DNA of 64,000 bases. Source: JAYVJH01 sp043777595 (GTDB taxonomy: Bacteria > Bacteroidota > Bacteroidia > Cytophagales > Spirosomataceae). Each line of letters begins with the position of its first letter. The first letter of the stretch is position 1. The notes beneath the pieces are model-generated. The model saw only the letters and a program-made list of their open reading frames with translations. It did not search any database and was not told the DNA's origin. Location: contig JAYWHT010000094.1 of assembly GCA_043777595.1 (NCBI GenBank), positions 1 through 64,000 of the forward strand, written 5' to 3'. Of this stretch, positions 35,182-42,769 are shown one piece after another. A program made the translations under genes and the position numbers.

Positions 35182-35898
35182 TTATTGGCCAATCAAGTCG
35201 TCCATTCCAAAAGTCCCTTTTCGGTCTTTGAGCCACTCGGCAGCTACAACAGCCCCCACTGCAAAACCCTCTCGACTATGTGCCACGTGCCGAATCTCAA
35301 TGCTATCGACAACCGAATCGTAACAGACAACATGTGTGCCAGGTACTGTTCCCTCTCGCAAAGATACAATCGGAATCTGATTTTCGGTACTTTCGGCCCG
35401 ATTTACCCACTCTGTTTTGTTGGGCAATAGCTCAATTAACCCTTCGGCAAGTGTAATGGCCGTACCGCTGGGGGCATCTTTTTTTTCGGTATGGTGTATT
35501 TCGGTTGTGCTAACGTTATATTGATTGTAAGGGGCTATGAGTTTGGCGAGGTGTTTGTTGAGTTTAAAAAACAGATTGACTCCGATGCTGTAATTGGAGG
35601 CGTAAAAAAAAGCGGTGTCGTTGGTAGCACAAATGTCATTGATTTCGGGCAAGTGTTCGAGCCAGCCCGTAGTGCCACACACCGTCGGAATGCCCTGTGC
35701 CAGACTCCATTTTAGATTTTGGTAAGCGGCTTCGGGTGCGCTAAATTCAATGGCCACATCGACGGTCTGCTTTGAAAAGTACGCTAATTCATGCCTATTA
35801 CTAATGTCTATTTTGCCAACTATTTGGTGGCCACGGCCAAAGGCAATTTGTTCTATGACTTTACCCATTTTGCCATAACCTAAAAGAAGAATATTCAT
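35182..35898 (-). CDS. dapB: 4-hydroxy-tetrahydrodipicolinate reductase
   Basis: DapB makes tetrahydrodipicolinate for lysine and diaminopimelate. The 238-residue protein has an N-terminal nucleotide-binding motif (ILLLGYGKMGKVIEQ), VAIEFSAPEAAYQN and CGTTGW, and the catalytic EIHHTEKKDAPSGTA. It is the short Bacteroidota form. A near-consensus -7 element (TAATTTTC) on the minus strand lies just upstream of its start, so it may be transcribed separately from the cassette upstream. In relatives it commonly follows a DUF5683 gene directly. Confidence 0.95.
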   Translation of the reverse strand: MNILLLGYGKMGKVIEQIAFGRGHQIVGKIDISNRHELAYFSKQTVDVAIEFSAPEAAYQNLKWSLAQGIPTVCGTTGWLEHLPEINDICATNDTAFFYASNYSIGVNLFFKLNKHLAKLIAPYNQYNVSTTEIHHTEKKDAPSGTAITLAEGLIELLPNKTEWVNRAESTENQIPIVSLREGTVPGTHVVCYDSVVDSIEIRHVAHSREGFAVGAVVAAEWLKDRKGTFGMDDLIGQ

Positions 35899-36062
35899 TT
35901 TTAGAAAATTACTGCCGTATTATTATTCCTATGTTATTTCATACCTACATCAACCTTAACACCTGTCGTGGATGTAATATTTACAGGGTAATCAATGCAA
36001 AACTCTCTACACTGATTACTTTCGTTTTCATCATACTCTATCTTTTCAGATTAAGCATTTTG

Positions 36063-36593
36063 TTAGTGTGTCAGGGTATCTAAATCTACACTACCCCCCG
36101 ATGCCAAATGTCTATATTTCAATTCAGAGTTAGTATCTTGCGAGTAGTTCAGATTTTTTGGCTTTGTGATTCCCTTAATCGTTTTATGTGAAAAAATCAA
36201 ACCTCTGTACTGGATATCTACTGCTGGATAGTTTAGCATTCTCTTTGCTGTTCCACAGATATATTTACTTAATTCAAAACTTGCACGAACCTGTTTTATT
36301 GCACCCGTCGGATTGGATGATTTTAATTCAATGATGAATATAAAAAGAGAGTTTATTTGTGGATACACAATTACACGGTCGGATACTTTACAAAGGTTTT
36401 CTACCGATGTTTCAAAAAATGGAAAAATGCTTGTATTTTTCTTATCAAGTTGTAAACACAAAAATTTACCCATTTTATTTATAGTTACAGGTTTACTTGA
36501 ACTATCTTGTAAGATAACTTGTCCCCCAATATAAGAATTCTTAAAGTCCGCTTTTATAATGTCTGTTATTTTTTTAAATACTTCTTCTATCAT
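36063..36593 (-). CDS. PD-(D/E)XK nuclease-like partner of the ATPase (putative defence effector)
   Basis: A 176-residue protein in no family I can name. Residues about 70-105 carry a PD-(D/E)XK-type core: Asp 72 in SDRVIVYP, then FIFIIELKSSN with Glu 89 and Lys 91, and AIKQVRAS with Gln 101, in the correct order and spacing. This suggests a metal-dependent DNA or RNA nuclease. It starts 5 bases after the stop of the ATPase gene, so the two are coupled. The pair sits alone between dapB and the DUF5683 gene and is AT-rich relative to its surroundings. Confidence 0.7.
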   Translation of the reverse strand: MIEEVFKKITDIIKADFKNSYIGGQVILQDSSSKPVTINKMGKFLCLQLDKKNTSIFPFFETSVENLCKVSDRVIVYPQINSLFIFIIELKSSNPTGAIKQVRASFELSKYICGTAKRMLNYPAVDIQYRGLIFSHKTIKGITKPKNLNYSQDTNSELKYRHLASGGSVDLDTLTH

Positions 36594-36598
36594 TACTT

Positions 36599-37972
36599 TT
36601 ATGAGTGAGCGTTAAAGAATAAGTCTTGAGAGCGTTCGTTCAGCTCATTGATTACATTATCAATTGTTTCAATTTCAAAACCTGTATCTGTTACTTCTAA
36701 AGAAACAGATTTTCGAGTATTGTAATGAAATAATAAAGCCTCTACTTTAGTGTGTGAAAGCAAAGTGTCGTCCGTGTAATTATATTTTTTTGCAAACGAT
36801 GGTTTACTTTTTAGCATAATTAGGTTATTTAGTTCTCTTATGATGTAGTCGCTATGAGTACTTATTAAAACTTTAAAGCCTTTATTTACAATCTTTGCAA
36901 TTATTCTCGCAATTATTACTTGGTTATCTGGATGCAAATTTAATTCAGGTTCATCAATGACTATGAAGTCTCCTTTCGTAGCAAGATGTCTAAAATATAT
37001 AACTAAGTTAGATAAAGATTTCACAACTGATGCTGTAAGATGGATAGGTAACCTTAACGATTTCGCTTTGTCGGGTTTAAACTGTACGTCCCCATCTTTT
37101 GAAATTAAAACTTGTCCTTTTAAAATTTCTTTTTCAATTTCATCTGCAAAATGCTGAAAATCACTATTATTTTTCTTGAAATTATTTAGATCTTCTGAGA
37201 TTTCAAGACTATCTCTAATTGGCGAAGGGTATCTTGTTGCACGCCTTTTAATTATATCAAATGGGTCATCATCGCCACCTACATCTTTAAGTTCAAGTAA
37301 TTTATCGACTAAAACGTTTCGCTTAAGGGATAGCTCTTTTGAGAATATATTGATCGCGATTCGTTCCGCTGGTGCTATGTATGTTTTGGGAAAAATAAAG
37401 TCTATCAAAATATTGAATATTCTATCTGCAATAAAATCGAGCAAAATAGATGTTGGAATTTCACGCTTATTATCATTGTCTTTAATTTCTTTCTCAATTA
37501 ACAAACAACTTATTATGGAAGAATTTAATTCTTTCACAATTTGTACCGAAATGCTGTTTCTTATGCCAATTTCCTGCCTAATTTGTTCTTCAAGTATTTT
37601 AGTTCTTAAGTTAGGAATGCTCCCAAGTTCTATTTTAATTTCGGTTTTAGAAAATGTTATCTCATCTGATGCAAAAACTTTTGAGATTTGTTTCACATAA
37701 TTTTCACCAATTGTATTCAAATATGATATGTTGTTCTCTGTCAAAAGGTCAATTATATCCAACTCTATCCGTCCTTTAGTGAGCAGATTTTTTATTTCCT
37801 CTTCTATCTTCTTTGATTTTGGTAATTCGGAACGAAACTTCATTAGTCCATATATTGCATATGCTACATACGTCTTTCCAGTATTATTGGGGCCACAAAG
37901 AACTATTAGGTCTTTGTCTAAGTCCAGTCGTACATTTTTTACATACCCTAACTCTTTGAACTCTACTTTCAT
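36599..37972 (-). CDS. AAA ATPase of the OLD/RecF-like (AAA_15/AAA_21) type
   Basis: A 457-residue ABC-type ATPase lacking membrane segments. It begins KVEFKELGYVKNVRLDLDKD, the usual N-terminal strand of SMC/RecF-like ATPases. Walker A is LCGPNNTGKTYV (residues about 25-36). A long central helical/coil insert (about 60-320) follows. Walker B with the signature Asp/Glu is FIVIDEPELNLHPDN, and the H-loop is ISTHSDYIIRELNN. There is no C-terminal TOPRIM as in OLD proteins, so the partner gene just downstream would supply the nuclease. This layout matches two-gene anti-phage systems such as Septu in outline. Confidence 0.82.
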   Translation of the reverse strand: MKVEFKELGYVKNVRLDLDKDLIVLCGPNNTGKTYVAYAIYGLMKFRSELPKSKKIEEEIKNLLTKGRIELDIIDLLTENNISYLNTIGENYVKQISKVFASDEITFSKTEIKIELGSIPNLRTKILEEQIRQEIGIRNSISVQIVKELNSSIISCLLIEKEIKDNDNKREIPTSILLDFIADRIFNILIDFIFPKTYIAPAERIAINIFSKELSLKRNVLVDKLLELKDVGGDDDPFDIIKRRATRYPSPIRDSLEISEDLNNFKKNNSDFQHFADEIEKEILKGQVLISKDGDVQFKPDKAKSLRLPIHLTASVVKSLSNLVIYFRHLATKGDFIVIDEPELNLHPDNQVIIARIIAKIVNKGFKVLISTHSDYIIRELNNLIMLKSKPSFAKKYNYTDDTLLSHTKVEALLFHYNTRKSVSLEVTDTGFEIETIDNVINELNERSQDLFFNAHS

Positions 37973-38125
37973 CTTAAAAGATAATTTGTCGTGAATTTGG
38001 TTATTTTTACAGCAAACATTATTTCATCTATGTTGTGTTACTATCCTTCTGCTATCATACTTTATTTTTTATTTCTCTCAAGTATGCGCTTCAAGTTTAT
38101 GAAAATAGTATATCAGCCACATCTA

Positions 38126-38824
38126 TCACTTCAACCCCAACACGACCTTTACACCAATGACATTGCCCGTAAAATTGTTGGTGTAGGCATCTGGCTCAAT
38201 ACGAAGCGAAAGATTGTCGTTATTCATTACCTCATTGTAGTCTTTGAGGTGTGCCGATACATTGGCTTCAACGGCAGCCAATGCAAAAACCCCCACCAAC
38301 ATCAACCAGTTGAGGTCTCGGTAACGTCTATAAAAATCTTTACCTTGTGTGATTTGTTGCAATGTCAGGTCTCGAACAACATCTGGGTTGTTGTTGAACG
38401 GACTACCTCTGATAAACACGCTTGCCGTGCTTCTGGTCGCTTTGCCATTGGCATCATAACTATCCACATAGGGACCCAAAAAATCTACATAACGAGTGTT
38501 ATTGTCATAAATAAAATAAACAACCACCCCAAATGCCGCCCAAACAAAAGGCGCTTTCCAATATTGTCGGTTATAAATCTGGCCACCACCCGGAATTAGT
38601 GAGTATAGTGTTGCCTTTTTGGGTATAATTTTATAATTGAATCGACCGATTTTTTTGAGCGAATCTAATGGTTTGATTTGCTTTTTTAAGGCAGAATCTG
38701 TCCGAACAACGGCTGGGTTTTGGTACTTTTTTTGTAAACTATCTATAATGGCTTGCTGGCTCAGGGCGGGGCTTACGCACCAGCTCATCAAAACCCAAAC
38801 CACTATATAAGCCCATTTATTCAT
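38126..38824 (-). CDS. DUF5683 family membrane protein
   Basis: A 232-residue exported protein with a signal peptide (to about 22, SPALSQ) and a hydrophobic hairpin (about 70-115: YSLIPGGGQIYNRQYWKAP, FVWAAFGVVVYFIYDNN). The GGGQIYN motif and position after parB are typical of DUF5683 in Bacteroidota. It overlaps the parB 3' end by 8 bases. The function is unknown; the context suggests envelope or cell cycle. The convergent reading frame 37991-38599 is its shadow. Confidence 0.9.
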   Translation of the reverse strand: MNKWAYIVVWVLMSWCVSPALSQQAIIDSLQKKYQNPAVVRTDSALKKQIKPLDSLKKIGRFNYKIIPKKATLYSLIPGGGQIYNRQYWKAPFVWAAFGVVVYFIYDNNTRYVDFLGPYVDSYDANGKATRSTASVFIRGSPFNNNPDVVRDLTLQQITQGKDFYRRYRDLNWLMLVGVFALAAVEANVSAHLKDYNEVMNNDNLSLRIEPDAYTNNFTGNVIGVKVVLGLK

Positions 38825-39779
38825 TTTCTACCAATTTGTTTTGTGCTTCAAAACTGAGCGATTGCAAAATATGGTCTAACTCCTCTTGTGTTGCAAACGG
38901 GATTTTTATCTCGCCTTTGTTTTTATCGTCGCTTTTTATCGAAACTTTTGTACCAAACAGCGACGACAGTCTGAACTGTAACGTCCTAAATTCTTGTTTT
39001 ATTACATTGGCACGGCGTTCTTTGGCAAGCGGATTGTCAGAGAGTAGTTGTAAGTCTCGTACCGCATCTTCAACTTTTCGTACAGACCAACTCTCTTCTA
39101 TTGTTCGGCGAAATATTTTGAGCTGAATCTCTGAATTGTCAATATTGATAATGGCTCGGGCATGGCCCATGCTAATTTGCTCGTCACGGAGCGATGCCTG
39201 AATGAGAGGCGGTAGTTTGAGAAGTCTAATATAATTATTGACTGTTGTACGATTTTTGCCTACCCGCTCGCCCAACTCTTCTTGTTTGAGACCACAGTCT
39301 GAAATAAGCCGCTGGTAACTCAGTGCAATTTCGATAGAGTTTAGGTTTTCACGCTGAATGTTCTCAATCAAAGCCATTTCCAACATTTGCTGGTCGTTGG
39401 CCGTTCTTACATAAGTAGGAATACTCGTTAGTCCAGCCATTCTGGAAGCCTGCAAACGCCGCTCTCCTGATATTAGCTGAAAACGGTCTTTACCAATTTG
39501 CCTGACGGTAATGGGCTGGATAATTCCCTGAATACGAATCGACTCGGCCAACTCTTGTAATGCCTCTTCGTCAAAATACGCCCGAGGCTGGTATGGATTG
39601 ACCTCTATTTGGTCTAATCCAATCTCTGACATCATACTTACCCCTATTTCGGGAGTATTCGGGTTGTTTGAGGCTCGCCCTGCTGGTGGATTGACGGTGT
39701 CGTTGTCTTGTAACAATGCACCCAAGCCACGGCCTAAGCCTGTCATTCTTTTATGATTTATTTTTGTGGTATTTTCCAT
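38817..39779 (-). CDS. parB: Chromosome-partitioning protein ParB
   Basis: ParB binds parS sites, loads along DNA with CTP and guides origin segregation. The 320-residue protein begins with the ParA-contacting GLGRGLGALL, then has the CTP-binding ParB/Srx region (about 55-150: YQPRAYFDEEALQELAESI, ISGERRLQASRMAG, ENIQRENLN) and the helix-turn-helix GLKQEELGERVGKNRTTVNN (about 165-185). The C-terminal part is the dimerisation domain. It lies 31 bases downstream of parA. Confidence 0.97.
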   Translation of the reverse strand: MENTTKINHKRMTGLGRGLGALLQDNDTVNPPAGRASNNPNTPEIGVSMMSEIGLDQIEVNPYQPRAYFDEEALQELAESIRIQGIIQPITVRQIGKDRFQLISGERRLQASRMAGLTSIPTYVRTANDQQMLEMALIENIQRENLNSIEIALSYQRLISDCGLKQEELGERVGKNRTTVNNYIRLLKLPPLIQASLRDEQISMGHARAIINIDNSEIQLKIFRRTIEESWSVRKVEDAVRDLQLLSDNPLAKERRANVIKQEFRTLQFRLSSLFGTKVSIKSDDKNKGEIKIPFATQEELDHILQSLSFEAQNKLVENE

Positions 39780-39810
39780 TTTTTAATTTATTTATTGACT
39801 GATACAATCT

Positions 39811-40590
39811 CTAATCTTGTTCTATCAGTCCGTTTCGTGTCAATATTTCTCTCGCCAAATTCAAATAACTAATCGCCCCTTTACTTTCAGAATCTTGCAC
39901 AATAGCTGGCACGCCGTAACTCGGCGACTCACTTAATCTAATATTTCTGGGAATAATTGTATTGAAGACCATCTGCTTAAAATGCGACGTTACCTCGTTT
40001 ACGACTTGGTTTGATAGCCGTACACGCAAGTCGTACATGGTCAATAAAATACCCTCGATGGTGAGTTCGGTATTGAGGCGAGACTGGATAATTTTGACGG
40101 TGTTGAGCAATTTGCCGAGGCCCTCTAATGCAAAATATTCACACTGAACAGGTATAATCACCGAGTCGGCAGCGGTAAGGCTATTGATGGTAATAAGCCC
40201 CAGCGACGGAGAGCAGTCCACAATAATAAAGTCAAAATCGTCTTTGATGGTGGCCAATGCTTCCTTCATTTTTTCCTCACGATTTTTGAGGTTAATCATT
40301 TCGATTTCAGCACCCACCAAGTCAATGTGAGAAGGCAATAAATAAAGGTTGGGAAATTCGGTTTCGATGATAGAGTCTTCGGCAATTACGCCCTCGACCA
40401 TACATTCATAGATACTAAACTGAATTTCCCGGGGGTCAAAGCCCATTCCCGATGTAGAGTTGGCCTGTGGGTCGGCATCTACAATCAACGTTTTATAGTC
40501 GAGCGTAGCCAAACTTGCCGCCAAGTTGATGGTGGTGGTGGTTTTTCCAACTCCACCTTTTTGATTTGCAATCGCAATTATTTTGCCCAT
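39811..40590 (-). CDS. parA: Chromosome-partitioning ATPase ParA
   Basis: The 259-residue ParA/Soj ATPase works with ParB. The deviant Walker A motif is ANQKGGVGKTTTTIN (residues about 7-21). Walker A' and B follow in LIVDADPQANSTSGMG and FIIVDCSPSLGLIT. The C-terminal signature is FNTIIPRNIRLSESPSYG. It is first in the parA-parB-DUF5683 operon. Confidence 0.97.
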   Translation of the reverse strand: MGKIIAIANQKGGVGKTTTTINLAASLATLDYKTLIVDADPQANSTSGMGFDPREIQFSIYECMVEGVIAEDSIIETEFPNLYLLPSHIDLVGAEIEMINLKNREEKMKEALATIKDDFDFIIVDCSPSLGLITINSLTAADSVIIPVQCEYFALEGLGKLLNTVKIIQSRLNTELTIEGILLTMYDLRVRLSNQVVNEVTSHFKQMVFNTIIPRNIRLSESPSYGVPAIVQDSESKGAISYLNLAREILTRNGLIEQD

Positions 40591-40646
40591 TGTAGTTATT
40601 GATTTACAGCGGTCAAATATCCGACATTCAGAGCAAAGAACAAAGA

Positions 40647-40679
40647 CGTTCCACGAAAAAAAACTAAATATGTTTCACG
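40647..40679. promoter_or_regulatory. Degenerate parS-like sites upstream of parA
   Basis: CGTTCCACGAAAAAAA (40647-40662) matches the Bacillus subtilis parS TGTTCCACGTGAAACA at 12 of 16 positions. TGTTTCACGT (40670-40679) matches the left ten bases of the general parS consensus. Neither is a full palindrome. They lie 57-90 bases before the parA start, where parS sites often occur. Confidence 0.3.
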
Positions 40680-40682
40680 TTC

Positions 40683-41231
40683 TTATATTCGGGGCTTCCA
40701 AGCCACCTCTTCCGACCCCAATTCATGTGTCATCAGTCGTGAGAGCATAAACAAATAATCAGACAGTCGATTTAGATACTTAATCACCAGCATATCAACA
40801 GGTTGCTGACCATTGAGCGTGATAATGAGTCGCTCCGCCCGACGACAAACTGTACGAGCAACATGGCAAAAAGACACAGACTGATGCCCGCCTGGTAGTA
40901 CAAAAGCCCGCAATGGCGGTACAACGGCATCGATAGCGTCCATCTCAGATTCTAATAATTTAATATCAGCCTCATGCAAATCGGGTATTATTTTTTTGGT
41001 TTGCTCGGGTTCAGATGCCAAAATTGACCCAACGGTAAACAATCGGTCTTGGATTTCTTTTAATAAACTGCGGCGTGGTTCATTTACGGGTTGGTCTCTT
41101 ACTAATCCAATATAAGAATTAAGTTCGTCTATCGTACCATAGGCTTCAATACGGAGCGAAGCCTTGCTTACCCGAGTGCCGCCTACGAGCGAAGTTGTGC
41201 CTTTGTCGCCAGTTTTAGTATAAATTTTCAT
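40683..41231 (-). CDS. Cob(I)alamin adenosyltransferase, PduO type
   Basis: A 182-residue trimeric enzyme that adds the adenosyl group from ATP to cob(I)alamin, in the cytoplasm. The nucleotide motif KIYTKTGDKGTTSLVGGTRVSK opens the protein. Later come DELNSYIGLVRD, LPGGHQSVSFCHVARTVCRRAER and LNRLSDYLFMLSRL, the usual PduO/MMAB signatures. No other cobalamin gene is nearby. It is divergent from the gene at 41301. Confidence 0.93.
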   Translation of the reverse strand: MKIYTKTGDKGTTSLVGGTRVSKASLRIEAYGTIDELNSYIGLVRDQPVNEPRRSLLKEIQDRLFTVGSILASEPEQTKKIIPDLHEADIKLLESEMDAIDAVVPPLRAFVLPGGHQSVSFCHVARTVCRRAERLIITLNGQQPVDMLVIKYLNRLSDYLFMLSRLMTHELGSEEVAWKPRI

Positions 41232-41251
41232 ATTGGGTCAATTTGTTTCTG

Positions 41252-41259
41252 TAATTTTG
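41252..41259 (+). promoter_or_regulatory. TAnnTTTG promoter before the 41301 gene
   Basis: TAATTTTG matches the -7 element, with TTG at 41233-41235 (16-base gap). Transcription would begin near 41267 and cover the small gene and engB. Confidence 0.5.
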
Positions 41260-41300
41260 TGAGATTGTAACATCAAAGCCCACAAAAAGGTTGTAAGTCT

Positions 41301-41627
41301 ATGAAAATATTGGCTGCTGAGTTTCTTTCCCGTGATTTATTACAAAAAATAAATACGCAACTTACTAACACCATGACAACCAAAGAAAAATACCAAGCTC
41401 TTGCGATAAGTTTGAAAAACACCAGTAACATCGTCGAAAAAAAATCAAAACTACAGGCTATTTATAAATTGGTCGATGGTTGTTCTGATGAAGAGCAAGA
41501 AGGTTTATTTTTAGAGACTGCCAATGAGCCTTTGAGTGAGGAAGAAAAAGCACTCCAATCAAAAATTATTTCGGCTGGTTTGCCCTCTTATCCCGATTTT
41601 TTGGCACGGACAGCCCCCACATATTAA
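41301..41627 (+). CDS. Small helical protein, unknown function
   Basis: Up to 108 residues if read from the ATG at 41301. A second in-frame ATG at 41373 gives an 84-residue form beginning MTTKEKYQALAISLK, which may be the true start, because the first 24 bases resemble the start of engB (see findings). The protein is charged and helical, with no motif I recognise. It ends 21 bases before the likely engB start and is probably co-transcribed with it. Confidence 0.6.
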   Translation: MKILAAEFLSRDLLQKINTQLTNTMTTKEKYQALAISLKNTSNIVEKKSKLQAIYKLVDGCSDEEQEGLFLETANEPLSEEEKALQSKIISAGLPSYPDFLARTAPTY

Positions 41628-41648
41628 ATTTTGCTACTAAAACTTTCT

Positions 41649-42254
41649 ATGAAAATATCCTCTGCTGAGTTTGTCAAAAGCTCTTCTAAATTGGCCGAAT
41701 GTCCACCTGCCGATAAACCCGAATATGCCTTTATTGGCCGTTCAAATGTTGGTAAGTCGTCGCTTATCAATGCCATTGTAGGGCGTAAGGACTTGGCCAA
41801 AACCTCTGGACAACCTGGCAAAACGCAGTTAATCAATCACTTTGTGATAAACAAAAGCTGGTGTTTGGTGGACTTGCCGGGTTATGGCTATGCTAAAGTG
41901 TCGCAAACGAGCCGCAAACAATGGCAAGGCATGATTGACCAATATCTCAACAAAAGAGAGTCGTTGATGGCTGTTTTTGTGCTGGTGGACGGGCGAATTG
42001 AGCCTCAAAAATCAGACCTTGATTTTATTACTAAATGGGCTTCGACTGGTTTGCCAATTATTGTCGTTATGACCAAAACCGATAAACTAAGCGGCCCAAA
42101 ACTCGAAGCTGCTATTGAAACCTACAAAAAAACGCTACTCGAAACTTGGGAAGAACTGCCACCGTTTTTTATAACATCGGCGGTATCGCATCTGGGTACC
42201 GATTTGATACTGAACCAAATAGAAGAATGGAACGGGGCTTTTGAAGCACAATAA
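41649..42254 (+). CDS. engB: Ribosome biogenesis GTPase YihA/YsxC (EngB)
   Basis: EngB is an essential GTPase acting in assembly of the large ribosomal subunit. Starting at ATG 41649 the protein has 201 residues. Motifs are the P-loop FIGRSNVGKSSLINA (G1), a Thr in TSGQPGKTQ (G2), VDLPGYGYAKVS (G3), VMTKTDKL (G4) and ITSAVSHLG (G5). An upstream TTG at 41631 would add six residues not needed for the family. It precedes a redoxin gene by three bases. Confidence 0.95.
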   Translation: MKISSAEFVKSSSKLAECPPADKPEYAFIGRSNVGKSSLINAIVGRKDLAKTSGQPGKTQLINHFVINKSWCLVDLPGYGYAKVSQTSRKQWQGMIDQYLNKRESLMAVFVLVDGRIEPQKSDLDFITKWASTGLPIIVVMTKTDKLSGPKLEAAIETYKKTLLETWEELPPFFITSAVSHLGTDLILNQIEEWNGAFEAQ

Positions 42255-42257
42255 ACC

Positions 42258-42755
42258 ATGAAAAAAACATTACTGCTGCTCTCAATCGTACTGATTTGTA
42301 ATGTTGTGGTTGCTCAAAAAAGGGTATTGATATTGATTTTTTTTGATACCGAATGTCCCATTTGCCAAACCTATACAGGTAAATTGCAGGGATTTTACGA
42401 CAAATATAAAAGACAGATAGATTTTAAAATTATTTATCCAACCAAAAATACAAAACAAAAAGCCGTTCGGCAGTTTCAGAAAGAATATGATTTTAAAATA
42501 CCCTTTGTGATTGATACGGAGCATATTTTAGTAAAAAAATGGAACGCCACAACTACGCCCGAGGTTGTGATGGTGAATGAAAAGGGCGAAATTATATACC
42601 GTGGAGCAGTCGATAATCAGTTTGTGGGTTTGGGTAAATTTAGACCAAAAACTACCGAAACCTACCTACAAGATGCCATCGAAAACGAGCTTCATAGCCT
42701 ACCAATAAACCCACAAAAAACAGAGCCAATTGGCTGTTTGATTAACCGAAAATAA
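42258..42755 (+). CDS. Exported thioredoxin-fold redoxin
   Basis: A 165-residue protein with a signal peptide (about 1-20, ending VVVAQ). The redox-active pair is CPIC in FFDTECPICQTYTGKL (about residues 34-37). The fold pattern continues in IPFVIDTEHILVKKW and the cis-Pro region TTPEVVMVNEKGEIIYRG. It resembles AhpC/TSA-type thiol-disulfide proteins that work in the periplasm, and its ending EPIGCLI recalls related redoxins. It lies between engB and the alpha-glucosidase in one run. Confidence 0.85.
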   Translation: MKKTLLLLSIVLICNVVVAQKRVLILIFFDTECPICQTYTGKLQGFYDKYKRQIDFKIIYPTKNTKQKAVRQFQKEYDFKIPFVIDTEHILVKKWNATTTPEVVMVNEKGEIIYRGAVDNQFVGLGKFRPKTTETYLQDAIENELHSLPINPQKTEPIGCLINRK

Positions 42756-42769
42756 ACAAAAAACGACAG

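Noticed and set aside
36063..37972. Reading the pair as a toxin-antitoxin module
   Set aside because: The ATPase is 457 residues with a full ABC motif set, too large and unlike antitoxins; a defence-type ATPase/nuclease pair fits better.
37991..38599. A 202-residue plus-strand open frame
   Set aside because: It covers the DUF5683 gene in antisense, has no start context or motif, and its strand disagrees with the parB-DUF5683 overlap.
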